Origin: Parabacteroides sp. ZJ-118
Lineage (GTDB): Bacteria; Bacteroidota; Bacteroidia; Bacteroidales; Tannerellaceae
DNA: 64,000 nt
Direction of reading: 5' to 3'
Assembly: GCF_011038785.1 (NCBI RefSeq)
Contig: NZ_JAAKDT010000002.1
Location: forward strand, 62,001 to 126,000
In this document: positions 1 to 8,657 of the stretch, one piece after another
Layout: each line of letters begins with the position of its first letter
Numbering within the stretch: the stretch's first letter is position 1
Translations under genes and position numbers: made by a program
The notes under the pieces: model-generated
What the model was told of the DNA's origin: nothing
The model's input: the letters and a program-made list of their open reading frames with translations, nothing else
Database searches by the model: none

Positions 1-1
1 G

Positions 2-1246
2 CGCGGTACCTTCTTCGGGCGTTCCAGCGATCGTCCGATGCCGATGGATAAAGTGAATACGACCAATTATGACATGAGAAGAGAGACGTTCACTTACGGG
101 GCGGGCGCTCAGTATATGATTCATAAGAACTCTTATTTGAACGCGGATTATCTGTCGGACAATCATAGTACGTACAAGGACTTCTTTGACGGAAAGAAAA
201 GTGGGGAGAGTGACATGACGAAGCGGATTCATTACCATAACTTGAATGTCAAGGGAATCTTCCGTCTGGGCAAGTATAATAAGCTTTCGGCAGGTACGGA
301 GTTCATTAAAGAATTGCTGAGTAGCGAGACCGATAACATAACGGGCAAAAGTATGTACACAACCGCTCTTTATGCGCAAGACGAGATCAATATCAATGAG
401 CATTTCCAAGCGTACGCGGGTTTGCGCTATATTTATCATGAGAATTTTAAGAGTTATGCGACTCCCAACGTGGCTTTGCTGTATAAGATAGGCGGTTTTA
501 ATTTTCGCGGATCGTATGCGGGCGGTTTCCGGACACCCGAATTGAAGGAGTTGTATACGGAGTCGGAGAAGAAAGCGTCCGGAGCGACTCGCCTTGTGAT
601 CGGTAATCCGGATCTGGACCCGGAAAAGAGCGACAATTTCACGTTGAGCGCTGAATATACGATGCGGTATTTCTCTTTGTCCGTATCCGCTTTTATGAAT
701 AACGTGCGTAGCATGATTAACTATAAGATGTTGGATACAGCGGAACGGGATGCCTATAACGCCGCTCATGGTACGGACTATGATGAGATACAGATGCGTG
801 CGAATATCGATAAGGCGAAGATCAAAGGTATTAACGTCACCTTCAATAGTTACCTGGGCGCGGGTTTTACCTTGAATGGCGGCTATAGTTTCGTGGATGG
901 GAAAAACGTATACGCGGATGAGCCTTTGGATAAAACCGTTAAACATAGCGGTACGGTAGCGGCTATGTGGTCTCATACTTGGAACAAGTATAAGCTGAAC
1001 GTGAATTTCAACGGACGTATCCAAGGGGAACGTTATTCGACTTCTTATGGATACGCGCCGAAATACTCCTTGTGGAACCTCAATACGAGCCATACGTTCA
1101 GAGCCGGTGATTTCTTGTTGGAACCGGGAGTAGGTATCGAGAACCTTTTTGATTATGTAGACGATCGTCCGTTTAACTATAATTATGCGACGTTGACTCC
1201 GGGACGTACCTATTACGTCAGCCTCCTTGTTCGTTTCAAGCGGTAA
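2..1246 (+). CDS. TonB-dependent receptor, C-terminal part (5' end outside window)
   Basis: The reading frame is open from the first bases, so this is the 3' end of a longer gene; the first in-frame ATG (38) is internal. About 414 residues of outer-membrane beta-barrel are present, with alternating aromatic strands and family motifs such as FRGSYAGGFRTPELKELY and NLFDYVDDRPF. It ends in YYVSLLVRFKR, a typical last barrel strand. The same motifs occur in the receptor encoded at 2464-4539 (FKAPTLKELHDDY, NIFDYVDRTPF), so the two are related. The plug domain lies outside the window. Being next to a chelatase and two cobalamin riboswitches, it may import a tetrapyrrole, cobalamin or metal complex, but the substrate is an inference. 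Confidence 0.9.
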   Translation, partial: RGTFFGRSSDRPMPMDKVNTTNYDMRRETFTYGAGAQYMIHKNSYLNADYLSDNHSTYKDFFDGKKSGESDMTKRIHYHNLNVKGIFRLGKYNKLSAGTEFIKELLSSETDNITGKSMYTTALYAQDEININEHFQAYAGLRYIYHENFKSYATPNVALLYKIGGFNFRGSYAGGFRTPELKELYTESEKKASGATRLVIGNPDLDPEKSDNFTLSAEYTMRYFSLSVSAFMNNVRSMINYKMLDTAERDAYNAAHGTDYDEIQMRANIDKAKIKGINVTFNSYLGAGFTLNGGYSFVDGKNVYADEPLDKTVKHSGTVAAMWSHTWNKYKLNVNFNGRIQGERYSTSYGYAPKYSLWNLNTSHTFRAGDFLLEPGVGIENLFDYVDDRPFNYNYATLTPGRTYYVSLLVRFKR

Positions 1247-1281
1247 ACGGCCAACTTATATAATAGTGTATAGGGGAGATT

Positions 1282-1332
1282 TTGAGAATTGAAAATCGGT
1301 TCAGACAGTATTCCCCGATTCTCAATTCTCAA
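1282..1332. terminator. Hairpin between convergent genes, probable bidirectional terminator
   Basis: An 18-nt inverted repeat (1282-1299 and 1315-1332, one mismatch) with a 15-nt loop lies between the stop of the left receptor and the stop of the cbiK-like gene. The right arm is built of tandem TCTCAAT units. No long T-run follows, so the terminator role is inferred from position and stem length. Confidence 0.5.
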
Positions 1333-1343
1333 TTCTCAATGAT

Positions 1344-2441
1344 TTACTGGTAGTCTTCTCCCGTTTCCCAAGCCTCAGCGTCGTTATATAATGCTTTCAG
1401 GTGGTTCACCCAGATCTGGCGAACAGCGTCGTAATCGCCTAAGCCTATGATCTTACAATTCTCCAAGCTTCCGTTGTGGCTTTCTTCCGTGTCGATCTTG
1501 AAGCCCATCTTCAAAAGTTTCAGTCTCCAGCAAGCGTCAGCGTCAGGAGCGGCAGCGCTGGAATCATCACCCTCCTCGATACCCCAAAGGTCATTATGCG
1601 CATGGTCTCCGGCGATAGACATGAACGGCGCTAAAGAGATCGTGATCTCCTCCGGTCTTAAGTTGTGATCCTCGCAGTATTTGGTAAGTTTGGAATAAAC
1701 ACATTCCGGATTGGGTTCACCCTCTTCCGGCCAGAATAACATATCTCCGTAATCTACGGTGCCTATGAATACATTCTTGTTAGCGGTCAAAGCTTGCATA
1801 GCCTTTTCTGTTTCCGTATATTTCGTGTTCGCGTTATAGTTTTTATCCGGGTTACCATGTCCCATTAATAAAAGGATGTTTTTGTTATCAGCCAATTTAT
1901 CACTGTAATGACTGTACAGAACTTTCGCTACGGCCTCCACATCATCCTCGTCGTATACCAAACAAGGGCTTTTTACGACTTGAACACTGGGGAAAGACTC
2001 GATCATGAATTTCTTCTTTACGTCCGTATTCATCAGGCTTAGATACTCCTCACCCGGGATGATGTGTAAGGACTGTACCGCTACCTTCTTGTAACCGGCA
2101 TTTCCTAGAGCTTGTAGCCAAAGGTCCGGTTGGTAACGTGCGATACCGGTCTCCGCCTCTACGCGATTCACACAAGTGCGGGAGGTGAAAGACAAATAGA
2201 TGTCCGCATCGGGGAATGCGTTCTGAAAATCGGCGAGTGTAGCGTCGTAGGTCTTGATAGACTCTTTAAATGTGCTACCGAATGTACACAACAAAATCGC
2301 CGTGTCATGTTTCTTACTCGCTTTTACGACCTCTTCCGCCGGGTTCGCGGTATTGTCGTCGTCTCCATCATCACAGGAGGTAAAAACTGCGCTCGAGGCA
2401 AATAGGCTCGCCGCAAGCAAAAGGTACTTGAATTTGTTCAT
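1344..2441 (-). CDS. CbiK-family sirohydrochlorin cobaltochelatase made as a lipoprotein
   Basis: The 365-aa protein starts with a lipoprotein signal ending at Cys23 (FTSC), followed by the acidic stretch DDGDDDN, the type of signal that sends Bacteroidota lipoproteins to the cell surface. The rest matches the CbiK family: LLCTFGSTF near residue 50, LHIIPGEE with His126, LMGHGN with His195, and GDHAHNDLWG with His280/His282. In known CbiK enzymes, histidines at these motifs bind metal and insert Co2+ into sirohydrochlorin. The gene lies 22 bp downstream of a TBDR and in the same orientation, behind a cobalamin riboswitch, so the two are probably one transcript. A chelatase outside the cytoplasm is unusual; binding or delivery of a metal or tetrapyrrole to the receptor is as plausible as biosynthesis. 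Confidence 0.85.
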   Translation of the reverse strand: MNKFKYLLLAASLFASSAVFTSCDDGDDDNTANPAEEVVKASKKHDTAILLCTFGSTFKESIKTYDATLADFQNAFPDADIYLSFTSRTCVNRVEAETGIARYQPDLWLQALGNAGYKKVAVQSLHIIPGEEYLSLMNTDVKKKFMIESFPSVQVVKSPCLVYDEDDVEAVAKVLYSHYSDKLADNKNILLLMGHGNPDKNYNANTKYTETEKAMQALTANKNVFIGTVDYGDMLFWPEEGEPNPECVYSKLTKYCEDHNLRPEEITISLAPFMSIAGDHAHNDLWGIEEGDDSSAAAPDADACWRLKLLKMGFKIDTEESHNGSLENCKIIGLGDYDAVRQIWVNHLKALYNDAEAWETGEDYQ

Positions 2442-2463
2442 TGCATTTAACTTTTAAGGTTGT

Positions 2464-4539
2464 TTACAATTTATGTTTATTCTGAAATTTCACGATAACG
2501 GAGGCGTACCAAGTTCGTCCGGGAGACGTGGTCCCGCGATGGCGTCCGAACGGGGTACGGTCCACATAATCGAAGATATTGTCGACTCCGACATGGATAT
2601 CCAGGTTCCATTTTCCCTTTCTCAATAGGTTATGACGGGTATTCAACCGCCATAACTGATAGCTTTTCCCATTACCGTCCATGAGATAAAAACGGGTGGA
2701 CTGATATCGGCCGAATAAGGTGACATCCAATTTATACCTTTCCCACGCATGGTTCCACGCCAGTTTCCAATTGGCATTGTGGAATGAGGTTCCGTTGATC
2801 GGGGTGTAGAGCATATAGTTCGGGTCGTCCGGATCATCCGTATATTGCGCTTTGGCATCTGTATAGCTATAGCCTCCACCAATAGCCAAGGAGGATAGGA
2901 TTTGATAGGTCAGCGATAGATCTCCCCCGAAAGAGCGGGCTTTTGATACGTTCTTGTGTTGCATGCTGGCCTCTATCTCATCCAATCGGTCTTCGGCGCT
3001 TGTCGGGATCTCGATCAAGGCGATCATGCCCTTGATACGGTTGTAGAACCCTGTTACCGTGATTTGCAGGTTCGACGCATGGTATTCCACGCTCGCCGAA
3101 TAATAATTGGACTTTTGCGGCTTTAAATTCGTATTGCCGTAGTAATGCTTCCACGGGCCGCCTCCGATCTGCGTGATATAATCATCGTGTAACTCTTTTA
3201 AAGTAGGAGCCTTAAATCCATTTGAGTATGTGGCTCGGATGTTGAAATCTCCTAATTTATACAGGAGGGAGACTTTGGGGGTAAACGTGGCCCCGAACTC
3301 CTGGTGTACGACAAAGCGTCCGCCTACTGTCATGTTCAACTGATCCGTCGGGTTCCACTCGTCTTGTACATAAGCGGAAGCCGTGAATACGGAGGCTGTC
3401 CCGTTCTCGATGCGCCGGGGAGATTCCAAATGATCGTATTGATATTCGAGTCCGGCGCTTAGGATATTGCTCTCACCGAGGTGGAATACGCTTTTTGCCT
3501 GTCCCAGGAAACGTTGTTGAGAGGTTTCCAGGATATGTTCCCCCGGATAGCGGGTGATGCGTAAACCTGTTTCCGGATCAAAGAAGTTCGTGACATCTTT
3601 GTGGTGGTAATTATAGAAATAGCTGTAGTTACCATACGTCAGGTCTACCGAAAGGAAATCCAGCCCGCCCAACGTGTATTTAGCCCCTCCGGCCACATCG
3701 AAGTTCCGGTAAAATTGGTCATAGGTATAATACTTGAACGCGCCGTGCGGACGATAATTCCATTTCTGGTAAAAAGAGCCATCGGCCGAAAGGCTCAGCC
3801 GGTCGTTCACTTTATAGATCAAGTTCTCCCTTAGCGTGAAGTTCGTGGATCGGTTTACGGTCCGTGTCACGCTTCCGTCCATGATCTCGTGATGGTCCCA
3901 TTCCTGGGTTGTGTTTCGCCAGCCGTCCGTATGGGTCGCGCTGAGCGAGGTCGTGGAATTCAGCCTCTTATGTCCGAAGCCGATTTGTACGCTTTCCGAC
4001 AGATCTCCATGCGATCCGACACGAGTCGTATTCGACACACTCACTTTATCCCGGTTCTTTTTCGTGATGATATTGATAACACCGGCGATAGCATCCGAGC
4101 CATACAGGGAAGAAGCGGCTCCTTTTACGATCTCGATACGCTCGATATTCGCGGGGTTGATAATGCTTAAGTCGTTTTGTCCACCGGTATCTCCATTGAT
4201 CCTTTTGCCATTGATAAGGATCAAGATATAATCGTTGCCTAATCCGTTCATCTGGATACCACTGCCCATATCACTCGGATTAAAGGTGATGGACGCGTTC
4301 AATCCTTCCAGGATATCCTGCATACTACGTCCTTGGTAACTGTCAAGGGCCTTCCCGGTGATAACCTCTGTTTGTACAGGGGCGTCTTTCAGGTAGTGTT
4401 CGGTACCTGTACCGGTAACCACGACCTCGTTCAACAGCACGGAAAGCTCCTTCGGATCTTTCAATATGCTTTGGGCGCACACGGATTGTACGCACGCCGC
4501 CAAAATAGCGAATGCAAAAAGCCTCATATAGTGTTTCAT
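2464..4539 (-). CDS. TonB-dependent receptor controlled by a cobalamin riboswitch
   Basis: This is a 691-aa outer-membrane receptor. A signal peptide (MKHYMRLFAFAILAACVQSVCAQ) is followed by a TonB-box-like segment (LNEVVVTGTG), a plug with ILINGKRINGD and the motif VKGAASSLYGSDAIAGVINI, and a 22-strand-type barrel ending in WYASVIVKFQ. It has no CarbopepD or STN extension. The start is the ATG at 4539, about 100 nt downstream of the B12 box. The riboswitch points to cobalamin, a cobinamide or a related corrinoid/cobalt ligand as substrate. The next gene, 22 bp downstream, is the CbiK-like lipoprotein. It belongs to the BtuB/HmuR-like class and is not a SusC protein. Confidence 0.9.
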   Translation of the reverse strand: MKHYMRLFAFAILAACVQSVCAQSILKDPKELSVLLNEVVVTGTGTEHYLKDAPVQTEVITGKALDSYQGRSMQDILEGLNASITFNPSDMGSGIQMNGLGNDYILILINGKRINGDTGGQNDLSIINPANIERIEIVKGAASSLYGSDAIAGVINIITKKNRDKVSVSNTTRVGSHGDLSESVQIGFGHKRLNSTTSLSATHTDGWRNTTQEWDHHEIMDGSVTRTVNRSTNFTLRENLIYKVNDRLSLSADGSFYQKWNYRPHGAFKYYTYDQFYRNFDVAGGAKYTLGGLDFLSVDLTYGNYSYFYNYHHKDVTNFFDPETGLRITRYPGEHILETSQQRFLGQAKSVFHLGESNILSAGLEYQYDHLESPRRIENGTASVFTASAYVQDEWNPTDQLNMTVGGRFVVHQEFGATFTPKVSLLYKLGDFNIRATYSNGFKAPTLKELHDDYITQIGGGPWKHYYGNTNLKPQKSNYYSASVEYHASNLQITVTGFYNRIKGMIALIEIPTSAEDRLDEIEASMQHKNVSKARSFGGDLSLTYQILSSLAIGGGYSYTDAKAQYTDDPDDPNYMLYTPINGTSFHNANWKLAWNHAWERYKLDVTLFGRYQSTRFYLMDGNGKSYQLWRLNTRHNLLRKGKWNLDIHVGVDNIFDYVDRTPFGRHRGTTSPGRTWYASVIVKFQNKHKL

Positions 4540-4639
4540 TTGTACACGAAATAAAACAACAAGCCTCTATCGATAATGCCTCAAAAAATAAATTGAATCG
4601 TTTTTTGTATGACACATACTTCTATCCTGGAAGCTTGAT

Positions 4640-4826
4640 GTTATTGTAAGACCTTAGCAGGTATTCTGGCTTTCCTCTGGTTAGAAACCTTCCCATTCCC
4701 CGAAAGGGAACAGTGGTCATCGAACTTCTAACCAACCTAAAGAGGATTTACAGCTGCAGGAACAGCTCCGGATTCTCACCGGATTCCCTTACGCCAGGCT
4801 ACGTGGTAGCCCGGTTGCTAAAATCG
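4640..4826 (-). ncRNA. Cobalamin riboswitch upstream of TBDR-cbiK operon
   Basis: Read on the minus strand, the segment carries the class hallmarks in order. AAGGGAATCCGGTGAGAATC is at about 4777-4796. The core AGCTGTTCCTGCAGCTGTAA follows, then a variable hairpin with CCCTTTCGGGG, and finally the B12 box AGCCAGAATACCTGC near 4657-4671. The leader then runs about 100 nt to the ATG at 4539. Cobalamin riboswitches lower expression when adenosylcobalamin is abundant. I could not assign the expression platform; no clear terminator follows the B12 box, so control of translation is possible. Confidence 0.92.
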
Positions 4827-4830
4827 GGGG

Positions 4831-4838
4831 CAAAAGTA
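4831..4838 (-). promoter_or_regulatory. Bacteroidota -7 element for the riboswitch transcript
   Basis: On the minus strand the octamer TACTTTTG matches TAnnTTTG and lies just upstream of the riboswitch fold, so transcription would start at about 4824. No good -33 TTTG is visible at the expected distance; the upstream DNA is very AT-rich. Confidence 0.5.
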
Positions 4839-4925
4839 CAAATGTTTTCTAATATTTAGAAAATATACATGAAAAAAGTTTTTCTATAAACAGCATTACG
4901 TTTTCGCGAGATCGTTTGCCGAATC

Positions 4926-5723
4926 TTACTTCAATCCTCTCGATTGATAGATTCTTTCCTTCGCCTCATTTATTTTCTGGAACTTCTCATTGGCGGCCTT
5001 GCGGATGTCTTCTCCCAAACTGGCTACTTTGTCCGGATGGTGCTTGACGGCCATCCGGCGATAGGCGGCGCGGACTTCCTCGTCCGTGGCGGTCGGTTCT
5101 ATCTCTAACACCTTGTAGGCATCGTCCAAGGAGTTTCCCTTTAGGTTCAACATGGATTCTGCCTCTTTGTCAGACATTCCCATCACCATCGCTACCTCTT
5201 TCAAGGCATTGATCTCGGCTGTGCACACGTTGCCGTCACTCTTAGCGATCTCGGCGAGGAACGCGAGCAGTTGCAGCCGCTCCTCATAACTTAGGTTGTA
5301 CGCGATCTGGGTCCCGCATTCCCGGATGGTATTCTTGAATCCTAGGCTGTTCTCTTGCTCCATGCGCTTGGCTTGGTCGAAAAGCTTTAGCAATATCTCC
5401 TCCCCTTGGCTTACGGCGATCTCGCCGAAGTTCCTCCGGAGGAATTGACGGACATATTCCATCTCGCTGTGCATGATTCTCCCATCGGCGCGGATGATAT
5501 AGGAGGCCATTACCAACATGGAGAAAAGGAAACCGTTACGCTCCCCGGCGTATGAGTCTCTTCGTGTAGATTGATCATCGTAATTGGTCCCGCCGCCGAA
5601 GGGCTGTCCCGTCATGTCTGCCCCTTCCTCAAAGAAAGAGCCTAATATAACACCGGCTAAAGCGCCCAGTGGCCCGAATGCCATGAATCCCAAGACACCG
5701 CCTATCCATTTTCCGATACCCAT
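4926..5723 (-). CDS. TerB-like / DnaJ-domain protein (DjlA-like co-chaperone)
   Basis: The 265-aa protein has three parts. An N-terminal Gly-rich hydrophobic segment (residues 1-32, FGPLGALAGVILGSFF) resembles the membrane anchor of DjlA-type proteins. A TerB-like helical domain spans about 55-175 (MLVMASYIIRADGRI, FLAEIAKSDGNV). A C-terminal J-domain spans about 198-262 with the HPD tripeptide at 229-231, needed to stimulate DnaK ATPase. This order is that of DjlA (TerB then DnaJ), a membrane-linked partner of DnaK. It is transcribed alone between two riboswitch-controlled loci and shows no functional link to them. Confidence 0.85.
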   Translation of the reverse strand: MGIGKWIGGVLGFMAFGPLGALAGVILGSFFEEGADMTGQPFGGGTNYDDQSTRRDSYAGERNGFLFSMLVMASYIIRADGRIMHSEMEYVRQFLRRNFGEIAVSQGEEILLKLFDQAKRMEQENSLGFKNTIRECGTQIAYNLSYEERLQLLAFLAEIAKSDGNVCTAEINALKEVAMVMGMSDKEAESMLNLKGNSLDDAYKVLEIEPTATDEEVRAAYRRMAVKHHPDKVASLGEDIRKAANEKFQKINEAKERIYQSRGLK

Positions 5724-6400
5724 ATTGCTGTTTATCTCATTTGTTGATTACCGATGCGCGATATTCGTAAAAAAACGGGAGATATGCAAATGTGAAAGGC
5801 GGGTACGATACAATCGCTAACCCTCATTATCGATAAGGCGCCTAAATCGCCTTTCTCCTTTCTTTATGCCTCTTTTTATGGGCAAATCGTGACAGCGACT
5901 TTCCTGAGATCGGGCAAACCGGAAGCCAAGAGGGGCCACAAAAGGCTCTTTTAGGTGGGAATATTACCGTTTTCAGGTACGAAAGGCGACGAAAACCTAC
6001 ACATTCAGTCGCGTTGGGCAACTCCAATGCCTGCCGCCGGGCATTGTAAATTGCCATGAATAGGGTTGTCAACCGCCGTGAATAGGCATTGTAACCTCGT
6101 TAGAACCCAGCCGTAACCCTGTGGAATCGCCCGAAGAGGTCAATGGATATGCGTTCGGATGAATGGTTTTCGCTAGAACAAAAGGGCGTTTTTCGGTATC
6201 CAGCTAAAGATGAATTGATTAAATATATTTTAACGTAGATTTGAAGAGGCCCTGTCCCTTGGCCCGGAAGAATCGATTCTCCGGGACTTCCGTTTACAAA
6301 ATGTCAAAATGTCAAATTCCTGATTCAAACACAACGAAGGCTTGATCGAAGGGGCGCGGATTTTAATCGGATTTTAAAAAACATTTCTTACCTTCGCGTC
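5724..6400. other. 677-bp intergenic region without a convincing gene
   Basis: The gap separates divergent djlA-like and BtuB-like genes. Short ORFs show no family features and no ribosome binding site. Two small direct repeats are visible: GGCATTGTAA at 6040-6049 and 6085-6094, and TGAATAGG at 6057-6064 and 6079-6086. A short palindrome (CCCGGAAGAATCGATTCTCC) lies near 6260-6282. I see no RNA gene before the riboswitch at about 6402. Confidence 0.6.
6389..6396 (+). promoter_or_regulatory. Near-consensus -7 element upstream of second riboswitch
   Basis: TACCTTCG differs from TAnnTTTG at one position and lies immediately upstream of the riboswitch. It is assigned by position only; no -33 box is clear. 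Confidence 0.35.
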
Positions 6401-6401
6401 C

Positions 6402-6600
6402 GGTCAAGGTGTAGCCGCTATCCGTTCCGGTAGTGGCTAGTAAAAGGGAATCCGGTGCGAGTCCGGAGCTGTACCCGTAGCTGTAAGTCCTTGTAGCCCC
6501 GGCGAATCTTGTTGCCACTGCCTATATCGGATAGGTGGGAAGGTAGCCGACAGAGGGTGGACGAGCCAGAAAACCTGCCATGATCTTGTTATGCGACGTT
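6402..6600 (+). ncRNA. Cobalamin riboswitch upstream of the btuB-btuG-btuF-like operon
   Basis: The diagnostic blocks are in order: AAGGGAATCCGGTGCGAGTC near 6445-6464, AGCTGTACCCGTAGCTGTAA (the conserved B12 core), GTTGCCACTG in the variable arm, and the B12 box AGCCAGAAAACCTGCC at 6564-6579. The element ends about 35-55 nt before the preferred start at 6635. The downstream stretch CGACGTTTCGGGTGAAGACG can form a weak hairpin and may be part of the expression platform. It would repress the uptake operon when cobalamin is sufficient. Confidence 0.93.
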
Positions 6601-6634
6601 TCGGGTGAAGACGTTGGTAAACCTGGGAATTATT

Positions 6635-8638
6635 ATGCGGGATTTATATCTTACAAGGTGCCTGTGCGTTTTCAGCGTATGGCTATTGTCTTTGGGAGTC
6701 GTTTCCGGTCAGCAGATTGATACGACGGCCTACCACCAACTTTCCGGAGTGGAAGTGGTGGAGAAGGTGCGTCCGTCGGTCACTCGCGAAGGCGCGCCTT
6801 TGCAAATCATGGACCGGGCGGGAATCGATCGCTTGGGAGTGCAAGACCTATCCGAGGTCGTGAAACGCTTCTCGGGAGTTACGGTGCAGGATTATGGGGG
6901 GATCGGAGGTCTGAAAACGGTCTCGGTACGTAGCCTGGGGGCGAAACATACCGCCGTCAGCTACGATGGGATAACGATTACGGACGCGCAAAGCGGACAA
7001 GTCGATATCAGCCGTTTCTCCTTGGATAACGTGGAGATGGTTTCCTTGTCCATCGGACAATCGGATGACATCTTCCAAACGGCAAGGGTGTATGCCTCGG
7101 CAGGAGCCTTGAATATACAAACCGGGAAACCCGCGTTTAAAGATAAATCGTTTAATACTTATCTCAAGGTCAAGGGCGGTTCCTTCGGGCTTTTCAATCC
7201 CGTGCTGCATCATGATCAGAAATTAGGGAAGCGTTGGAGCGCGTCCTTACAAGGCGACTTCGCACGTGCGGACGGGCGATATCCCTATACATTAATCAAT
7301 GGGGATTTGGAGACGAGAGAGAAGCGCAGAAATAGCGATATCCGTTCTTATCATTTGGAAGGCAATCTCTTCGGCGATTTGGGGAAGGGAGGCGAATTTT
7401 CCTTTAAGGCCTACTATTTTGATTCGGAGCGGGGGCTTCCCGGTTCTATCAATTTATACAACAAGAACACTTCAGAGCGATTGTGGGATAATAATTTCTT
7501 CGTGCAATCGGGGTATAAGAACAGGCTCGATGAGAAATTCACGCTGCGGGCCCTGGCTAAGTATAATTATGCTTTTACTCGCTATCTGGATGTAAATGAC
7601 AAGTATGCGGCAGGGGAGCAAGTCGATTTGAATACACAGAATGAGTATTATGGCTCCGTGGGTTTGCTGTATACTCCTATAAAGCATGTCTCGGCGACGT
7701 TAACAACGGATTTAACTCGCTCCATGCTGGACAATAATTTCGTGAACGGTCCCGATCCGAAGCGGATGGCCTCTCAATCGGTACTGGCGGCGCAATATAA
7801 GGATAGCCGGCTCACGGCCACCGGAAGTCTGTTAGGGACGTACATTACGGATAAGGTAAAGCAAGGCGAGAAACCGGCGGATAGAAAACGTTTGTCACCG
7901 GCGGTGAGCCTATCTTGGAGGCCTTTTCCGGAGAGTACGTTACGGGTAAGAGCCTCTTATAAGGATATCTTCCGGGTCCCGACTTTTACGGATCTATATT
8001 ATCTGCGTATGGGAAATACCGACTTGAAGCCGGAAGAGACCTCCCAATACAATGTAGGCGTAACCTGGAGCGCTTCCTGCGATGATGGGTCGCGGCATTT
8101 TGCGATCTCCGCGGATGGATATTATAACACCGTGAAAGATAAGATCGTGGCGTTACCTACAATGTATATCTGGCGGATGATGAACATGGGGGAGGTAGAT
8201 ATTAAGGGGGCGGATGTGAATCTCTCGGCACAATTCTCGTTACCGTTGAAGATGGAATTGCTTTTAGCTTCTACCTATTCGTATCAGTATGCGGTAGATA
8301 TAACGGATCCGGAGGCCAAGAACTATAAGGATCAGATACCCTATACGCCTCGTCATTCGGGAACGGTGTCCGTTTCCTTGGAGAATCCGTGGGTGAATCT
8401 CTCTTACATATTAACCGCGGTAGGAGATCGTTATGCCTTGCCACAAAATATCGATCGGAACAGGATTGACTCCTATATGGAGCAAAGCATTTCCCTAAAC
8501 AGGAATTTCCGTTTCCGTCATTTTGGCTTACGCCTGCAAGGTGAGTTATTGAATCTCGCGAACGTGAATTACGATGTGATCCAGTATTATCCGATGCCGG
8601 GACGTTCCTGGCGATTAAGTGTATGTTTGTCTTATTAA
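6635..8638 (+). CDS. btuB: BtuB-like TonB-dependent cobalamin receptor
   Basis: This is a 667-aa receptor. I chose the ATG at 6635 because it opens a good signal peptide (MRDLYLTRCLCVFSVWLLSL...SGQQ); the in-frame GTG at 6605 lies in the riboswitch expression region. After a TonB-box-like LSGVEVV come a plug (VSVRSLGAKHTAVSYDGI, then SAGALNIQTGKP) and a barrel ending in WRLSVCLSY. It sits directly behind a cobalamin riboswitch and upstream of BtuG- and BtuF-like genes, the known Bacteroides layout for vitamin B12 capture, in which BtuG caps BtuB on the surface and BtuF binds B12 after import. Function is inferred from this context; the receptor sequence alone would not fix the substrate. Confidence 0.88.
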   Translation: MRDLYLTRCLCVFSVWLLSLGVVSGQQIDTTAYHQLSGVEVVEKVRPSVTREGAPLQIMDRAGIDRLGVQDLSEVVKRFSGVTVQDYGGIGGLKTVSVRSLGAKHTAVSYDGITITDAQSGQVDISRFSLDNVEMVSLSIGQSDDIFQTARVYASAGALNIQTGKPAFKDKSFNTYLKVKGGSFGLFNPVLHHDQKLGKRWSASLQGDFARADGRYPYTLINGDLETREKRRNSDIRSYHLEGNLFGDLGKGGEFSFKAYYFDSERGLPGSINLYNKNTSERLWDNNFFVQSGYKNRLDEKFTLRALAKYNYAFTRYLDVNDKYAAGEQVDLNTQNEYYGSVGLLYTPIKHVSATLTTDLTRSMLDNNFVNGPDPKRMASQSVLAAQYKDSRLTATGSLLGTYITDKVKQGEKPADRKRLSPAVSLSWRPFPESTLRVRASYKDIFRVPTFTDLYYLRMGNTDLKPEETSQYNVGVTWSASCDDGSRHFAISADGYYNTVKDKIVALPTMYIWRMMNMGEVDIKGADVNLSAQFSLPLKMELLLASTYSYQYAVDITDPEAKNYKDQIPYTPRHSGTVSVSLENPWVNLSYILTAVGDRYALPQNIDRNRIDSYMEQSISLNRNFRFRHFGLRLQGELLNLANVNYDVIQYYPMPGRSWRLSVCLSY

Positions 8639-8657
8639 TAAATAATATAGTAAAGCA

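Noticed and set aside
5842-6072. 76-codon minus-strand ORF in the intergenic gap
   Set aside because: No ribosome binding site, no homology-like features and unusual composition.
6605-6634. In-frame GTG start for the BtuB-like gene
   Set aside because: It lies in the riboswitch's downstream platform; the ATG at 6635 gives a clean signal peptide.
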